Shown: in pieces, positions 22,276 through 34,600 of the stretch
Position numbering within the stretch: position 1 is the stretch's first letter
How the letters are laid out: each line of letters opens with the position of its first letter
Source of the DNA: Astrothelium macrocarpum
Taxonomy: Eukaryota > Ascomycota > Dothideomycetes > Trypetheliales > Trypetheliaceae
Direction: 5' to 3'
DNA: 55,032 nt
NCBI GenBank assembly: GCA_021030915.1
Contig: JAGEMR010000172.1
Location: forward strand, 1-55,032
Notes under the pieces: model-generated
The model's database searches: none
What the model was told of the DNA's origin: nothing
What the model saw: only the letters and a program-made list of their open reading frames with translations
Position numbers and translations under genes: made by a program

Positions 22276-23655
22276 TTGATAGCTGAAGAGAAACATGATG
22301 TGATGCAGGATGATGGCGAAACGATAGGACGGATTTACGATGCTTACGAGAGACGAGGGGGGGTCCAAAGGAATTGGTGCTTGAGCAGCAGAGACAACCA
22401 ACGTTAGACACGGACGCATAAATCTCGGAAGAGCATGTTCCTTGCAGTTGGAGCCATCGTTGATGCAAAGCAAGGAGGCTGTCTTTTGTAGTTTAACAAT
22501 AGAGCCAATGAGTCTAAATTTGACGTCAAACATTGCACAAAGGTGATGAAACGGTTTGATAACTGTCGTGTTATGGGGCTTCCGGTGGATGCAATTAGAA
22601 ATGTCATGGGGCGCAAGAAAGCGAACGCATCTTCCACACGTGGCGCAAACGCTGAAAATGTTCCGTCGACTGCCCTGCCATCTTCCAACGGATGGTTGGT
22701 ACGGAGAGTTTTTCGAAATTGTTGACACTTGAACGGCGTGGTAAGGTGGTGATTGATGATGATAGGCGTCGAGAGCACGCACGCGTCCAGATTGCACGCT
22801 AGAGTCAGACGCAATCTCCGCCAAAGTGGCTGACGAATAGCAACACCAGCGTAGCGCCCCCCGATGCTCAACCCTAGCACACACTCGTTGCACACTCGTT
22901 GAGGAAATCAAATTGAAAGCTCGAGCGTTTTTGACCGGGACCCGTTTTCCGACCAATGCCCCTTGGATGAATGCGAGTGATTGGCTTGGAGAGGGGGTCG
23001 GATCATTCGCAGCCAAGGTAGCTTCGGTAAAGTGTTTGAAGCAAGTGATGGGCATTCATTCTCCCCTTTCACCCCGGGAACGAGTTGCTGCCAGGCATTC
23101 TGTCCAGCGCACCAGACAAGACATTCGAGAATCGCTCGACTGACGCGCCGGGCCCGAATTCTCTTTCCTCTGTGGCTGCTCGTCCGATACACTCTCTCCT
23201 TCAACTTTCTTCGGTCGTTGTTGTTTTTGCGCCTGCCTCGGTAAAAAAGCCTCACCTCAGTCACTCTTTCAAAGGCCCACTCTCGGCTCGTCAGCCCAGT
23301 CCCACATAGATTGGATGGTGCGCATTGAGCTCCCTTCTGATCGTCGTTAGCTGTGTCCAATCAAGACAGCAGTGCCGGCATCCTGTCTCCCGCGCCCGCG
23401 AGTGAGAGGGCAGCTCTGTTCTCGATCTAATGCAAAGCTGGCTGACGCCTCGCCAAGTCCAGTGTTCCTGAATTGCTCAAGACGCATCCCGAACGTCATG
23501 CACCATCTCGTCTTCGTCTCCTCATTCTAATCTCTCGAGCTTTCAACTACCGACCAGCTAATAATTAATTCCTTTTCAACACACACATCTCCCAAGCTCA
23601 ACACTTGCGATCTGGACCTCATTGCGCAATTTTCACCCTGACCGTGGCTTCGGCC
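22276..23655. promoter_or_regulatory. 1.4-kb upstream region of RAX2
   Basis: No gene is recognised. A 283-codon minus-strand frame (22204-23055) and its neighbours show no domain and biased composition, so I leave them out. A 12-bp GCACACTCGTTG duplication lies near 22880-22900. The pyrimidine-rich stretch from about 23470 to 23655 looks like the promoter and leader of RAX2. Confidence 0.5.
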
Positions 23656-26600
23656 ATGAGGTTGTTTTCCTCATCGCGAAGCTCGACGGTCGCCGATGCT
23701 ACGATTGCCTTCTTCGCTTCCTTATTATGCACCCTCCCCACCACCATCGCGTTAACTTTCAACCCAATCCCTTCGCCCAATCTCGATCTCTCACAACTGG
23801 GTCGCGTCGCGCTCGCAGGAGACTTTGATTCGATATCACTATACCAATTTCAAGGACAGAATCAAGATGCATTCAGCACAAATGGCAGCACCTCGCTCCT
23901 CACCACCTTTCCCAATGGCGACTTTGACACGTTGGCCCAGGCCGATGCGGTCATCCAAACAATGTGTTCGTTTGTCGCAACGGACGGAACCTTGAATGGT
24001 GTCGTTATTGGGGGGAATTTCACGAGTTTAGGGGGGACCGAGGCCCAGAGCATTGCGCTTTTTAATCCAAACAATTCCCAAATTACACCGCTACCTGGGC
24101 TCACAGGAAAGGTCAATAGCCTTTACTGCGACCCAAAATCAGCGACAGTATACGTCGGAGGATCTTTTGTTGGTGGAAATTCTTCAAACGCGATCGCATG
24201 GGTCACTGGATGGACAAATCTACCATTTGCTGGTTTCAATGGACCTGTCACATCAATAACAATGGCACCTTCTGGGAATATAATATTTGGTGGTTCATTT
24301 GATGGACTTGGCAACATGACAACTCCAAACAAACCTGATGGGCAAGTTGTAAATCTGGGGACCAGTGATGTCACTGCAACCAATCCTTCATCCACGGCAG
24401 GTTTTAACAATCCTCAAAATATCATTTGCAAAACTGGTAATCAGGATGGACCGGGCAACACGTTTCTCTTCGCCGATAACACGCCAGGGTCTTGGCAGGC
24501 ACAGTTTCAGTTTGGATTCAACCCTACAAAATTGCGATTATATAATACAAATCAAGATGGTCGAGGAACCCAGACTTGGCGCTTCACTGATCTTGATAGT
24601 GGCGGCATCATGAATTTTACCTTTACCGATCCGACCACGGGAGCCCAGAGTTTTTGCGACGCGACATGCCCGCTGCCTGCAAACAACCAGAGCGCCCAAG
24701 ACTTTCACTTTGTCAACGTTGTTGGTATGAATGGATTCAGAATTGACGTTTCCGCCTGGTATGGTAGTGGAGGTGGCTTCAGTGGCATAGAGTTGTTCCA
24801 AGACGGTAGGTGTTTCGTTCATCAATTGAGACTGTATGGACTAATATCAGCAGATATCTACGCCTTTGCCGTAAGCGAGTTTAATGAACCAGTTTGTGAT
24901 GATGTCAGCAATGGAGCGAACTCTACAGCGACTGGACCGTGGACACAGGCTCCATCTGGGACTAGTACCTCAGCTTACCTGACTGCTCTACTCCAAGGCG
25001 CTCCTGTTCAGCCCAATTCTGCATCAGTCACCTTTTTTCCAGATATCAAACAGTCTGGAAACTACTCTGTGACCGTGTATACTCCTGGATGCATTCAGGA
25101 CAATACATGTTCAACCAGAGGAGAAGTTAATCTTACTGGTATTATGAGCGATACTGCAGGAACTGGAACTGCTTCTTCGCCCATTTCTACTACACTCTTT
25201 CAGACGAATGACTTTGACAAGTACGACCAAGTTTACTATGGTTATGTTGATGCGGACAGTGGTGCATTCAGACCCAGCGTCACGCTTGCGCCTGCTGCGA
25301 ATCAAAACGGGCCTCTTACAGTTGTCGCTCAACGCGTACGATTCGAGCTGATAAACTCTACTGGCGGACTCAATGGACTTTTCGAATACAACCCAAACCA
25401 AGCTACTATTGACACAGACTTTTCCAATTCCCTCATCGATACTGCAGGCATGGAACTTAATCCAGGAGCGCAAGTCAACTCGCTTATTGTCGTTGGAAGC
25501 GACATCTTTGTTGGCGGGAATTTCTCGTCGAGTAACATCAGCAATATATTTTCCATTGGAAACAGTGCTTCTTCTTTACCTGGCGGCGGACTGAACTCTG
25601 GAGTCGAGGATATTTATGCAGATGGCAACACTCTTTACATTGGCGGCAATTTTACCAGTACCCAAGACGGATCGACCAAAGGCTTGAACGGCGTAGCTGC
25701 TTTTGATACGACTTCTAATACCTGGCAACCTCTGGGCGCCGGTGTAAACGGAATAGTGAACCAAGTTGTTCCAATTCAACTCAACATTACAGCTAACCAA
25801 CCCGAGACTGTCATCACTGTCAATGGCTTCTTCACTGAGGTCAATGGCTTTGGGGGTAATGCGTCATTCTCTGCCAACAACTTTGCCATCTGGGTTCCAT
25901 CGCATCAAAATTGGCTCAATAATCTCGATATTACCACTGTCTCTATCGAAGGACAACTTGTCACTCAAAGTGGTGTCCCGGGTAATCCAGCTTTGCTTGC
26001 GGGATCCATCTCATCTGGTACCATTGGCGCAAGCGATGCTGTCGGTCTGTCTAGCTCTGGCGGTCTTTCCGTTCAACAGATTGGTTCTGGTTCCAGTGGC
26101 GTAAACATCCAAAAGGCACCGCCTTCTTTAGTGGTGCCTTCTCCTTCGAACACAAGCAATTCTACGAATTCTACATTGCATAGTAAACGGGATATCGGTA
26201 ATCTTCCTGGCGAGGACGTTAATGGCGCTACAACAGGGCTTTTCTATACCCAGTCTAATCTCAATATTTCTATTATTGGTGGTCATTTCACAGCAAAATC
26301 CTCTTCTGGCTCTTCGATCTCCAATCTTATCTTTGTCAACAGCAGCGCTTCAGACGCCGCCACTGGCCTTCCTCCATCCATTGACGCTTCTTCGACTTTT
26401 CTGGCTCTTGGTACGACGGGTACTTCCTTGTTCGCTGGTGGTATTGTGACAGGACGTGTAAACAACGCGGATGTCAATGGTCTCGTTGTCTATGATCTGT
26501 CGTCTGCAGCTTACATTCCAACACAACCGCCTGCTCTTGCTGGTTCGAACGTCGCTGTGAACGCCATTGCCCCGCAACCCAGTTCTGCATCAGTGTACGT

Positions 26601-27583
26601 TGGAGGTTCGTTTTCTGAAGCTGGATCTTTCCCTTGTCCAGCTCTCTGTGTCTACGACACTTCGACGGCTCAATGGACACGACCTGGTCAGGCTCTCTCC
26701 GGCGAAGTCACTGGCCTGATGTGGGCTGATCAAAATAAACTGATCGTCTTCGGCAACTTGACCATCAACGGCGACACCACCCAAATCGCCACCTTCGATC
26801 CCCAAGGTCAAACCTACGCCGCCTTGAACGGCGCCAATAGCCTTCCAGGCCCCATCACAACCCTCACCGCTGCTGACTCAAACTACAACACCTTCTGGGC
26901 CGCCGGCAAAAACAACACCCTCTCCGCCTCATCCCCAAGCTACCTCTCCAAATTCGACGGCACCTCATGGCAAATCATCTCCCCCTCACTCGGCACCTCC
27001 ACAATCCTCGACCTCCAAGTCCTCGCGCTCACCCAGAACCACGCTTCCAACAGCCTCCTCGCCGACAACCAAGCCCTCCTCCTCACCGGCCAACTCCAGC
27101 TCCCCAACTTCGGCAACGCCAGTGGGGCCATCTTCGACGGCGCCACCTTCCAGCCCTTCCTCCTCAGCAACACCGAAGGCGGCGGCGCAGGCACGCTGCG
27201 CACGGCGTTCGTCGAGAACCCGGGGGGCCTGTTCAAAGCCGGTGGTATGTCCCCCTTCCCCTCTTTCGTACCCACACACCAAGAACCCACTGATACTGAC
27301 ATGATATTTTTTTTCTTTCTCAGGCAAACACCTCGCCGTCGGCTTCGTCGTGCTCATCGGCCTCGCCATCGCGCTCGCCCTCATCTTCCTGCTTGTTGTC
27401 GCGGGCATCCTCGTGGAGCGCTGCCGGCGCCGGCGCGAGGGCTACGTGCCGCTGTCGACGAATAACATGCTATCGCGGGGCACCAACATGGAGCGCGTGC
27501 CGCCGGAGCACCTGTTTGGCCCGCTCGGCGGCGGTGGTGGTGCTGGGGGAGGAGAGAAATTGGAGTCCGGCGCGTTGTTATAG
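23656..27583 (+). CDS. RAX2: Cortical polarity landmark protein Rax2
   Basis: The model is join(23656..24805, 24851..27244, 27324..27583), 1267 aa. Rax2 is a large type I membrane protein that marks division and tip sites and anchors polarity through Rax1/Bud landmarks. An N-terminal signal segment (FFASLLCTLPTTIALTF) is followed by FNPIPSPNLDLSQLGRVAL, typical of the family. A long extracellular region of kelch/beta-propeller-like repeats comes next (VGGNF, IGGNFTS, VGGSFSEAG, FGGSFDGLG recur). A single TM (LAVGFVVLIGLAIALALIFL) and a short cytosolic tail with RRRREGYVPLS close the protein. Intron 1 (45 nt, GTAGGT...TATCAG) is in frame and interrupts FQD-ADIYAFAVSEFNEP. Intron 2 (GTATGT...TTCTCAG) lies just before the TM, and removal is needed to reach it. 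The ATG at 23656 starts directly at the signal peptide. Confidence 0.94.
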
Positions 27584-28891
27584 GCATGATTCCGAAGATG
27601 GGCTGGAACAATAAAAGTTTCTTTGTGCGGGCGCTTTGGAGGGGTGGTGGAAGCGTGGTGGTTGAGGATAACGGAGGCTTGGGAGACGGGATGTGCGTGT
27701 GTTTGATACACAAGATCGACGCCTTGGGGGAAAGTGCGTGTGTATACCCCCTTTGCGCGACCCAAGACGGATAGCCTGTGCGGAGGGCTGACCTGGCTGG
27801 AGATGGAAATGCTGCGTTATGACCTGCCACGACTCGGAGAAGTATCCTTCTATTTCCTTCCTTTGAGCTCTGCTTTGTCGAGCCAACTATTCCTGCATGG
27901 ACTTTGGCGTCTTGAGCGTCTGCTAACTGTCTACGGCCTTTCCTTTGGGCTTCTGTTCATTTCCGTCCTTTATGTTCATATTCCGGGACAGCTTTGGGGA
28001 ATGGTGGGTTTGCCCTTTGTTTCTCCCTTGCTTTTTCTCTTTCTCATCTTCTCTGAACAACCCAAGACGAGTGGCCCGTCTTTGCTGGTTTTATTTGATA
28101 CCTTAGGCCCTTAATGTGTACTTTTACAACTGCGTTGCCCACTTCGATCTCTTGTAAATGATGAAGTTGAGGCAAGCGCGGAGCTGGATTGCGTCTGGGG
28201 TCAAAGAGGTAATTGTAGTTGTTTCTAGGGATTGGGAAGATGGTGAAGATGAGTGCCAGGATAGGAATGAATTACAACCAATTAAAACAACAGATTTTGA
28301 GCTATCAAATAGCTGTGCTGTAACAACTTTGTCTGTCATTATGTCACTTCGTTCTAAAAAAGAGGACGGCCACGCGTCTTAAACGAGCGTTTCTTGTCCC
28401 AAGCATGTCCTACAATTCCCGCCAAGAGACGCTGCCACAGTATGCTTGCCAACAAAGCAGAGACCACAGAAGTGCATACTTGATTATGACATCCTCTTCT
28501 CTAGCAGATTGCAGGCATGTCCTCGGTAAAGAGAGATTAGATGCGAATGCGTTTTAGTCCAGACATAAGGTACAAGTATTTTGAAGTTGCCAACATATCG
28601 CCGTAACTTTAACTCAATCCGATTTCATTTTTAGTACTAGTTGTGTCGACGCAAATACATGATGGTCACGAGGTTTTTCGTGGCCAATGACTTAAACGAC
28701 TACAATGATTTATCATCATGATCGATACAAGAAGCTTGTTAGCCATACCTGTACGAAGAAGATCGATTTTCTAAGAAATTCCAGTAGCGGAACCCTTCCA
28801 ATCCAGGTAGTGCCATCAATATTATACAGCCAATTCAGAAGAAAACGCGGTAAAAGCAGAACCCAAAGAGATACCACGACAACTATTCATT
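27584..28891. other. intergenic, no gene recognised
   Basis: This stretch lies between the convergent 3' ends of RAX2 (+) and the CorA-like gene (-). A 126-codon plus-strand frame at 27734-28114 is hydrophobic at its end (FLIFSEQPK) but has no family signature and probably lies in the RAX2 3' UTR. Confidence 0.5.
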
Positions 28892-30586
28892 TTAGTCAAC
28901 CCTAATATTATTTAGAGCATAACATATGAACTCACCACGTCCCAGAAAGGAAGCCGGCATGAGAGAACGGGAATTCATGCCCCCTAAGAGAGGTGACCTC
29001 ATCCAATTCATCTTTCCAACGTCAAAACTGACGTTAACGAGGACTACTGCGACCGAGAAATACACTATTACGGCAGCTATAATGGTAGCCCACCAACTTG
29101 CTCCATCGCCAGATAAAACATCTATATTCATTCCAAACACAGAAGTAACGAAGCTGAGGGGAATGAAAATGAAGGCGAGCTGTGTCAGCCTTTTCACCGT
29201 CGTGTTCTGTTGTATGCCAAGTTGCGATTCTTTCAAAGATGCCATACTGGCTTCATAGCTACGCTCATCTTTAATCCTTTGGTCAAGCGTTTTGTACTGC
29301 TCGACGACAAATACAATGTCTCGTAGAAGAGGATGATTGTTGTCTTGCAAATTCGTTTTGCAATATTCGCGAACAGCTGTTAGAACTTCAAGACGCTGAT
29401 ATATGACGTTCGGTTGTCCTTCCTTATTCTTAGACCTTTGTCTCAGGAGATCACCTTCGGGTGACAACATAATTTGGCTTTCCACAGATAGGATGGCTAA
29501 AAGAGCGCTCAAAAATGGTGCCAGCAATTCCACTGGGTTCCGTTTGGCCTTCAATAGGTCATCTTGAGGTAAAAGCTGTAACAAAACGTCACAGTGACTT
29601 TCCAGCCAATGGAACCTCCTTGTTTTGGCAAGATCTAAGCCCTTGTGCGATTTGAGAGTACCAAGCCTTTCTACAAGGCTATTCCAGAATAGCCTGCAGT
29701 TGTCGGGCGATGCTGGAAGGTCGAGGGAAAATGGAAGGTCGAAGTGGTACCACTGGAGGTTTGGGTATTCGCCAATGATTACTAACACTACCATAGAAGT
29801 TAGCCAAGACATCATATGAGTTACACAGACTATCTCCTCTTAAAAAGCAGTTGTATCTATACCTAATTGAAGATTCGGAACAGTAATATCGTGCAAAACT
29901 TGAGCCGTGATGAGCGGCCCGCAATGATTGTGCATGAAAGAAATATTTTTAATAGAATTTAAGAAAAGATATCGCTGTTTGCTTGGAACGTAGTAGCATG
30001 TCTGTTCCGATATAGGTAGCAGATGTCTTTCAAAGTCGCTTAACGTCTGATAATAGTGCACGTCCTCTGGTAATGACTCAAAATGGGGCAGAAAAACTTG
30101 TGCATCGACATCAAACCTGTTCCCTATCATTTCAACCAATGACCCATTCAGCCGGCGACGAGAACTTTCCCAATAATCAACATTCTTTCCGAGTTCTTCT
30201 TCCAGAGTCCTACCATCGACCGGACTCATGCTGTATCGATACACCATCAACCAGATGTTTGAGTACCGACTGTTGAGGTATTGTTCTATGTTTTGGACAG
30301 CGCTAGTCGAGTCAAGAAGGAAAGGAACCGCATTCCAATTCAACTGAACATCTTGTCTGAGAACCAGACCGGTGTCCTCCAAACAGTACAATTTGATATT
30401 CCCGGCTAAGCCGTCATTGACAGAAGCTTGAGCAGCTCGTACGTCAGGCTGGAACCTCTTTACGTTTTCCGAGAGCCGCTTGTATCGTGGATCCACCTCA
30501 GCAAGGGATTGTAGATATTCTCTATACGTCGCGAAAGCTCTCCTCGACTGTGAAGGGTCAGTACTAGATGCCGCGTTGTCGTTCAT
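28892..30586 (-). CDS. CorA-type divalent cation transporter-like protein
   Basis: The model is complement(join(28892..29781, 29863..30586)), 537 aa. The intron is TTAG|GTATAG...GTGTTAG with a GGCTAAC branch, and the junction gives LQL-VIIGEYPNLQWYHF. CorA proteins form pentameric Mg2+ (or related cation) channels. The evidence is the C-terminal pair of TM segments: TM1 (LAFIFIPLSFVTSVFGMN) ends in the diagnostic GMN selectivity loop, and TM2 is WWATIIAAVIVYFSVAVVLV. The preceding long helix (ESQLGIQQNTTVKRLTQLA) is the usual CorA stalk. The N-terminal 400 residues belong to the fungal cytosolic type, with YYVPSKQRYLFLNS and a Trp-rich stretch, and are not like bacterial CorA. A GTGAGT near the C-terminus could be a donor, but the intron would be only 34 nt, so I keep read-through. 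Confidence 0.85.
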
Positions 30587-33369
30587 TTTTCCAAGCTGGA
30601 GAATGTGATGAGCGAAGATGGAGGTTGCCTCAGTTTTGAGCTGAAATTAATGGTCGTATCAGGCTCTGGCGGCGCTTGGACCGAGCACGGCGGTGCATCC
30701 ATTTCGAACCAATAGGGTCTTGACATGGAACATACACTGCAGGTCTGCCCAGGTTGGACGAATGACTTTGAGCTGGAGATTAAGTGGTGGAAAAGAAGGC
30801 GAGAAAGATGTGATGGCGCAGTATGCTAGTGGCTGGAATCATTCCATGGACGGTACCAGAATGTTCGAAAGCCACAAGAGAACTCACCGAACATTCACTA
30901 GAGAGACGCTCAAGGATCGCATCAGCATATCTCTAGTAACCTCTCGTTAGTGAATGGAATATGTCCTTTCCAATGGCTTGGGACTATGCTCCATAACGAG
31001 TGTTTGATGAATTGTTTCTTGCTAGTGTGGAAAGGAGCGGGAGGACACGGGCCAGGTGTGTACTTTCTCATCTTGTACCTGGCACTCAGCTTCTACCTTC
31101 CACACTATCTCGTCATCAATCAATCAGTCAATCAATCAAATCATCACCAAGCTTTCATCAGTGGCTCCTCTACTTAGGATGAGCTAGCCACCTTCTTTTT
31201 TCTCATACTGCTGCCATTCGAAACGGTCGGCCGAACGATAAAATCGATCGTGTAGCAAGTGAGACTACATGAAGACCCATCTTTGTACTCGTCCTCTCAA
31301 ACACCTAGCACCCGAGATCTGAGAAGCGCCCTGGCTGAAGAGTGCTTGAAAGAACAATCGACATATGGAAACCTATTCCTGGTAATACAGAAAGCAGTGG
31401 ATACTTCGCCCTGCGGTTGGGCAGAGAACTCTCAAAAAAGAACGTTGTACAAACGTTGGCAGTGACATCTCTCGCCGCAGTCTGTAATGGTGGTATGGTC
31501 TGTACTCTGTACACTTAAGCATTTGGCGGAAGGGAGCTTCGCTAGTGGGATGATAAGACAGGTTCATGCGCTACCGATTTAGCATTTTAACCCCGGATCA
31601 CAAAGCTTCCGTAACCCTTGTCCACACTGCCACAACCGGAGAGACGGCAAGTAGTCCGAGCATTCGACTTTGAAACCTTGTTATAGATCTACATTTCTGT
31701 TCACAAATCCACTGAACCCAGCTTCATATATGCAGAACATTAGCCTAACTCATTCGGCTCCACAAGTGTAATCGGATTATTTAGCTCGAAGCCAAATTGA
31801 CGAGAACGGTGGCTTCCTGGCGGTGTAACTTCTATATTATCTCGTTGATCCTATCAGGCCATGAAAGAGGAAACGCCGTCCTTTATGGTATTTGGTTTTC
31901 CGGAGAAGCGTTCGCCTCTAGTTTTGCTACTGAAAAAAAAAATTTTAAGCACCGACATTGTACCCGTATTTGAGGATAAGCAGACGTGGCCAACACGATG
32001 ATATTGCATGAGAAACGGTAAACTGACGCTTAATTCTGACATTTGCTCTACCACTAAGTTATTGACTTTTTCTCCGACTCGCTCAATCCGGAATTTTCAG
32101 ATTCTGAGTCCGAGAATACAGAAATTTCGCATTCAGCGTCGCCCAATCCGGAATTCTCGTGTGTAGAAGTGTTATTTATTATAGCTTCGGGAGAGACCGA
32201 CTAATAATTATACACACACCAGGCTTTCTGTTTGTCCTCCTCTTGCACATGTTTATCTGCGCACCCATAGCCACTCGAACAACACCCATAAACGTGTATG
32301 TCCATACGCAAATCGAAGGTAGCACATGCCATTCTCCATTAATATCCTTCCGGATCGGCTGCACATTTCGATTTGATAAATTTAAAGTATGCGTCATAAC
32401 CAGGAAACTCACACGCTTCGACGGGATATGCGCTAATACTTCTTTTGACAAGATATTTTGACCAGTCATAGTAATGGCACATTTTTGAAACCTAGAGTTG
32501 GCGAAAATGTTTGATGATTAATCAAGACAAGCAATGGATTGATGTGAAGGCAGGATGATCTATGTTATTCTACTCGACTAATTATAGTCAATCCCCGTGG
32601 AGTTAAGATAGCTTACATAGAATGACTTTTACCGTTAACAATCTGAACGAAGGAAAACGCAAGCAATACGAAAAGAACAAAGATGTATTCGACGGAAAAC
32701 GCTTCCATGAGGTACAAAACTTTCTGCTTTTGTGACCACTGCATTGAGCTATTAGGTATTAAATACTAGAAAAGTGGCAACGGAAGAAGGGCAGGACGAA
32801 CAAGAAATGAAAACGCGGAACAAAGGTATCTAAGCTTCAATGGTGTAGCAACTGCTGACAATCGTAGCTATATAGTCGATCTCAGTTATATAAAAGAAAT
32901 AAAGGAACGCTTCGGAGGTTCCGTCGTTCAAACCGGGTATCGACTATATGCTCGTCCTTCCACCCGATAGCGGCAATGGTGAATAATTTTTGATGACGTG
33001 AGTGAAGTTTATGATATGCTGCCGATCCAGGTCGAACAAGGAGAGCCAAACCCGATTGTGGTTTGACACCGATACGTCGTGTTAGATGGTGATTTGTTTG
33101 TTTGGTCCCCAATATCATAGTGTTAATTGCGGTAGAACATAACCTTCATGAGTCAACCATCACTAGAATGTCGAAGTTTATTTTAGCTGGGAGCAAGTGT
33201 TTGCTGGATAGACCTACCCCCTTCTTTGTCCTCGTCTGCTACGATCGCGATGAAGCCATTCTACGCAAATCTACAGTATCACTCAAACGTTAGTTGATCT
33301 TGCAAGGTAGCTGATGTAAAATGACCACCTGGTTGATTGTGTTTCCTCGAGTGAAAAGGAACATGTTCG
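30587..33369. other. 2.8-kb gene-poor stretch
   Basis: No convincing gene is present. It holds a run of TCAA/TCAG repeats (31107-31145), a 20-bp near-perfect direct repeat 60 bp apart (32079-32098 and 32139-32158), and a tRNA-sized inverted repeat at 32871-32948. Short frames such as 32159-32461 and 32882-33118 have no family features. Confidence 0.5.
32871..32948. repeat. 10-bp inverted repeat enclosing a UUCG hairpin
   Basis: Perfect arms TATAGTCGAT (32871-32880) and ATCGACTATA (32939-32948) enclose a second hairpin, GGAAC/GTTCC (32904-32908 with 32918-32922), whose loop contains C-TTCG-G. From 32874 to 32945 the fold would be 72 nt with a 7-bp closing stem, and TTCAAAC falls exactly where a tRNA T-loop would be. 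The D-arm, anticodon stem and T-stem do not pair, so it is not a functional tRNA as read. It may be a tRNA relic or another structured element. Confidence 0.4.
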
Positions 33370-33657
33370 TTACTTAAACAGATTGGCGCTAGACCAGGCT
33401 AAAAGTGGACTAAAGTCCCCGTATTGGATCAGCAAATCATAGTAATTTCGTGGAGAGGAGGTGAAGAGGAGGCGACGACCAGGATAGTGCATACGGACTT
33501 GGCGATATTCTTCCTTTTGGCCTAATTCAACAGTGCCTCCGCCCATAACGCTGTATGCTGGGGAATCTGGTGCTCGTTCGGGCTCCAATGGCCGCTGCTT
33601 TGGCTCGCTCGGATCCCCAAGACCAGGATGGAAATAAAAGCGACTGTATTTAGTATG
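33370..33657 (-). CDS. Orphan coding-like fragment, function unknown
   Basis: From about 33657 down to a stop at 33370 a frame stays open with protein-like composition (KPVHTKYSRFYFHPGLGDPS ... EYRQVRMHYPGRRLLFTSSP ... LLAWSSANLF). It lacks a good start; an in-frame stop lies just upstream. An acceptor-like CTAAATACAG precedes the RFYF part. I do not recognise the family. It could be the last exon of a gene whose 5' part is unidentified or lost, or a relic. Confidence 0.3.
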   Translation of the reverse strand, partial: HTKYSRFYFHPGLGDPSEPKQRPLEPERAPDSPAYSVMGGGTVELGQKEEYRQVRMHYPGRRLLFTSSPRNYYDLLIQYGDFSPLLAWSSANLFK

Positions 33658-34600
33658 TACTGGTTTAACTTCTCACAGATCCTAATTAACGCTGGTATTA
33701 AATCGAAAACGGGTGTTTGTATATGTACTCCCCATATCTTTTCGTTCTACAGAACAGAGAGAAAAATTGGGAGGCAGGATCAATAGTGTGCAGAGTCGAA
33801 TTATTCTTAGGATCGGATCATAAGCAGGAGCAGATTATATGTAGGAGCAGCGAATGTATAGGGATAAAAGGCGTAGGGATGGAGGGCGTATTAAAAAGAT
33901 GGTCAAAAGGCTTGATTACTCTAGCTAGTAGACTCTGGGGGAGATACTCAGACATAGCCCATGGAGCTAATTACTAGCGTAATTGGATAATAACTTCAAA
34001 ATGGAAAGTAACGATCCTTGGACCCATAAAAGGGCGCGCAGGGATAGAGCCAGAGATTCCATGTCTGATCCTGCTTCTGCTTCAGGAATAGCGGCCTATC
34101 CTATCCGAGGCTTCAGCTTAGAGCACCCAGACATGCTCTTGCATTTGAGCCATAGACTCACAAAGGCTGGAACAAAAGTACACATTCGAGTCTTCGCCCA
34201 TAGATCCGTTGGGAACGCTTTTCTTAGCCTATTCTCATGGCTCGGCAGTTCATGCACGATCCTGCGAATCTGGACCGCGCATGTACTGGGATCCTACAAT
34301 GTTTCATTGTTTGAATGCAATCGAGCGGCACATGATGCTTGCCATTTCTTGTTTAAGCTCGTAAATGCAGTTTCCCGTTCGTGAGCCGACTAACCGCATT
34401 GGTCTGTGACGCGGCATTCTTACCTTGTCCAAGACGTACCACCCCTTGGCATAAGGCGCGGCTGACCACCATTACCCAAAGGTAACGCCGTTCTCCCTAC
34501 CCGTTCACCTTGAGCCTGAGTAGGATCACTCTGTTCTCATATCTGGTGCACAAGTTGCTTACTGGCGATATTTTCTGTGCCTGCACGAGGTAGACCGCAA
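33658..34600. promoter_or_regulatory. upstream region of the cluster regulator
   Basis: Two plus-strand frames (33717-33977 and 33983-34384) lack ATGs at their ends and recognisable domains. The last few hundred bases should carry the promoter of the bZIP-like gene, and possibly an unrecognised 5' exon. Confidence 0.4.

Noticed and set aside
22204..23055. 283-codon minus-strand frame upstream of RAX2
   Set aside because: No domain, overlaps the last LanC-like exon region and the RAX2 upstream region, and several frames are open here by composition.
27734..28114. 126-codon plus-strand frame after RAX2
   Set aside because: No family features; the hydrophobic end reflects TTT/CTT-rich 3' UTR-like sequence.
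28892..28945. Possible extra intron near the C-terminus of the CorA-like gene (GTGAGT...ATTAG)
   Set aside because: It would be only 34 nt, shorter than the other introns here, and read-through gives a clean stop.
32874..32945. Functional tRNA gene
   Set aside because: The acceptor-like stem and T-loop word fit, but the D, anticodon and T stems do not pair and no A-box is present.
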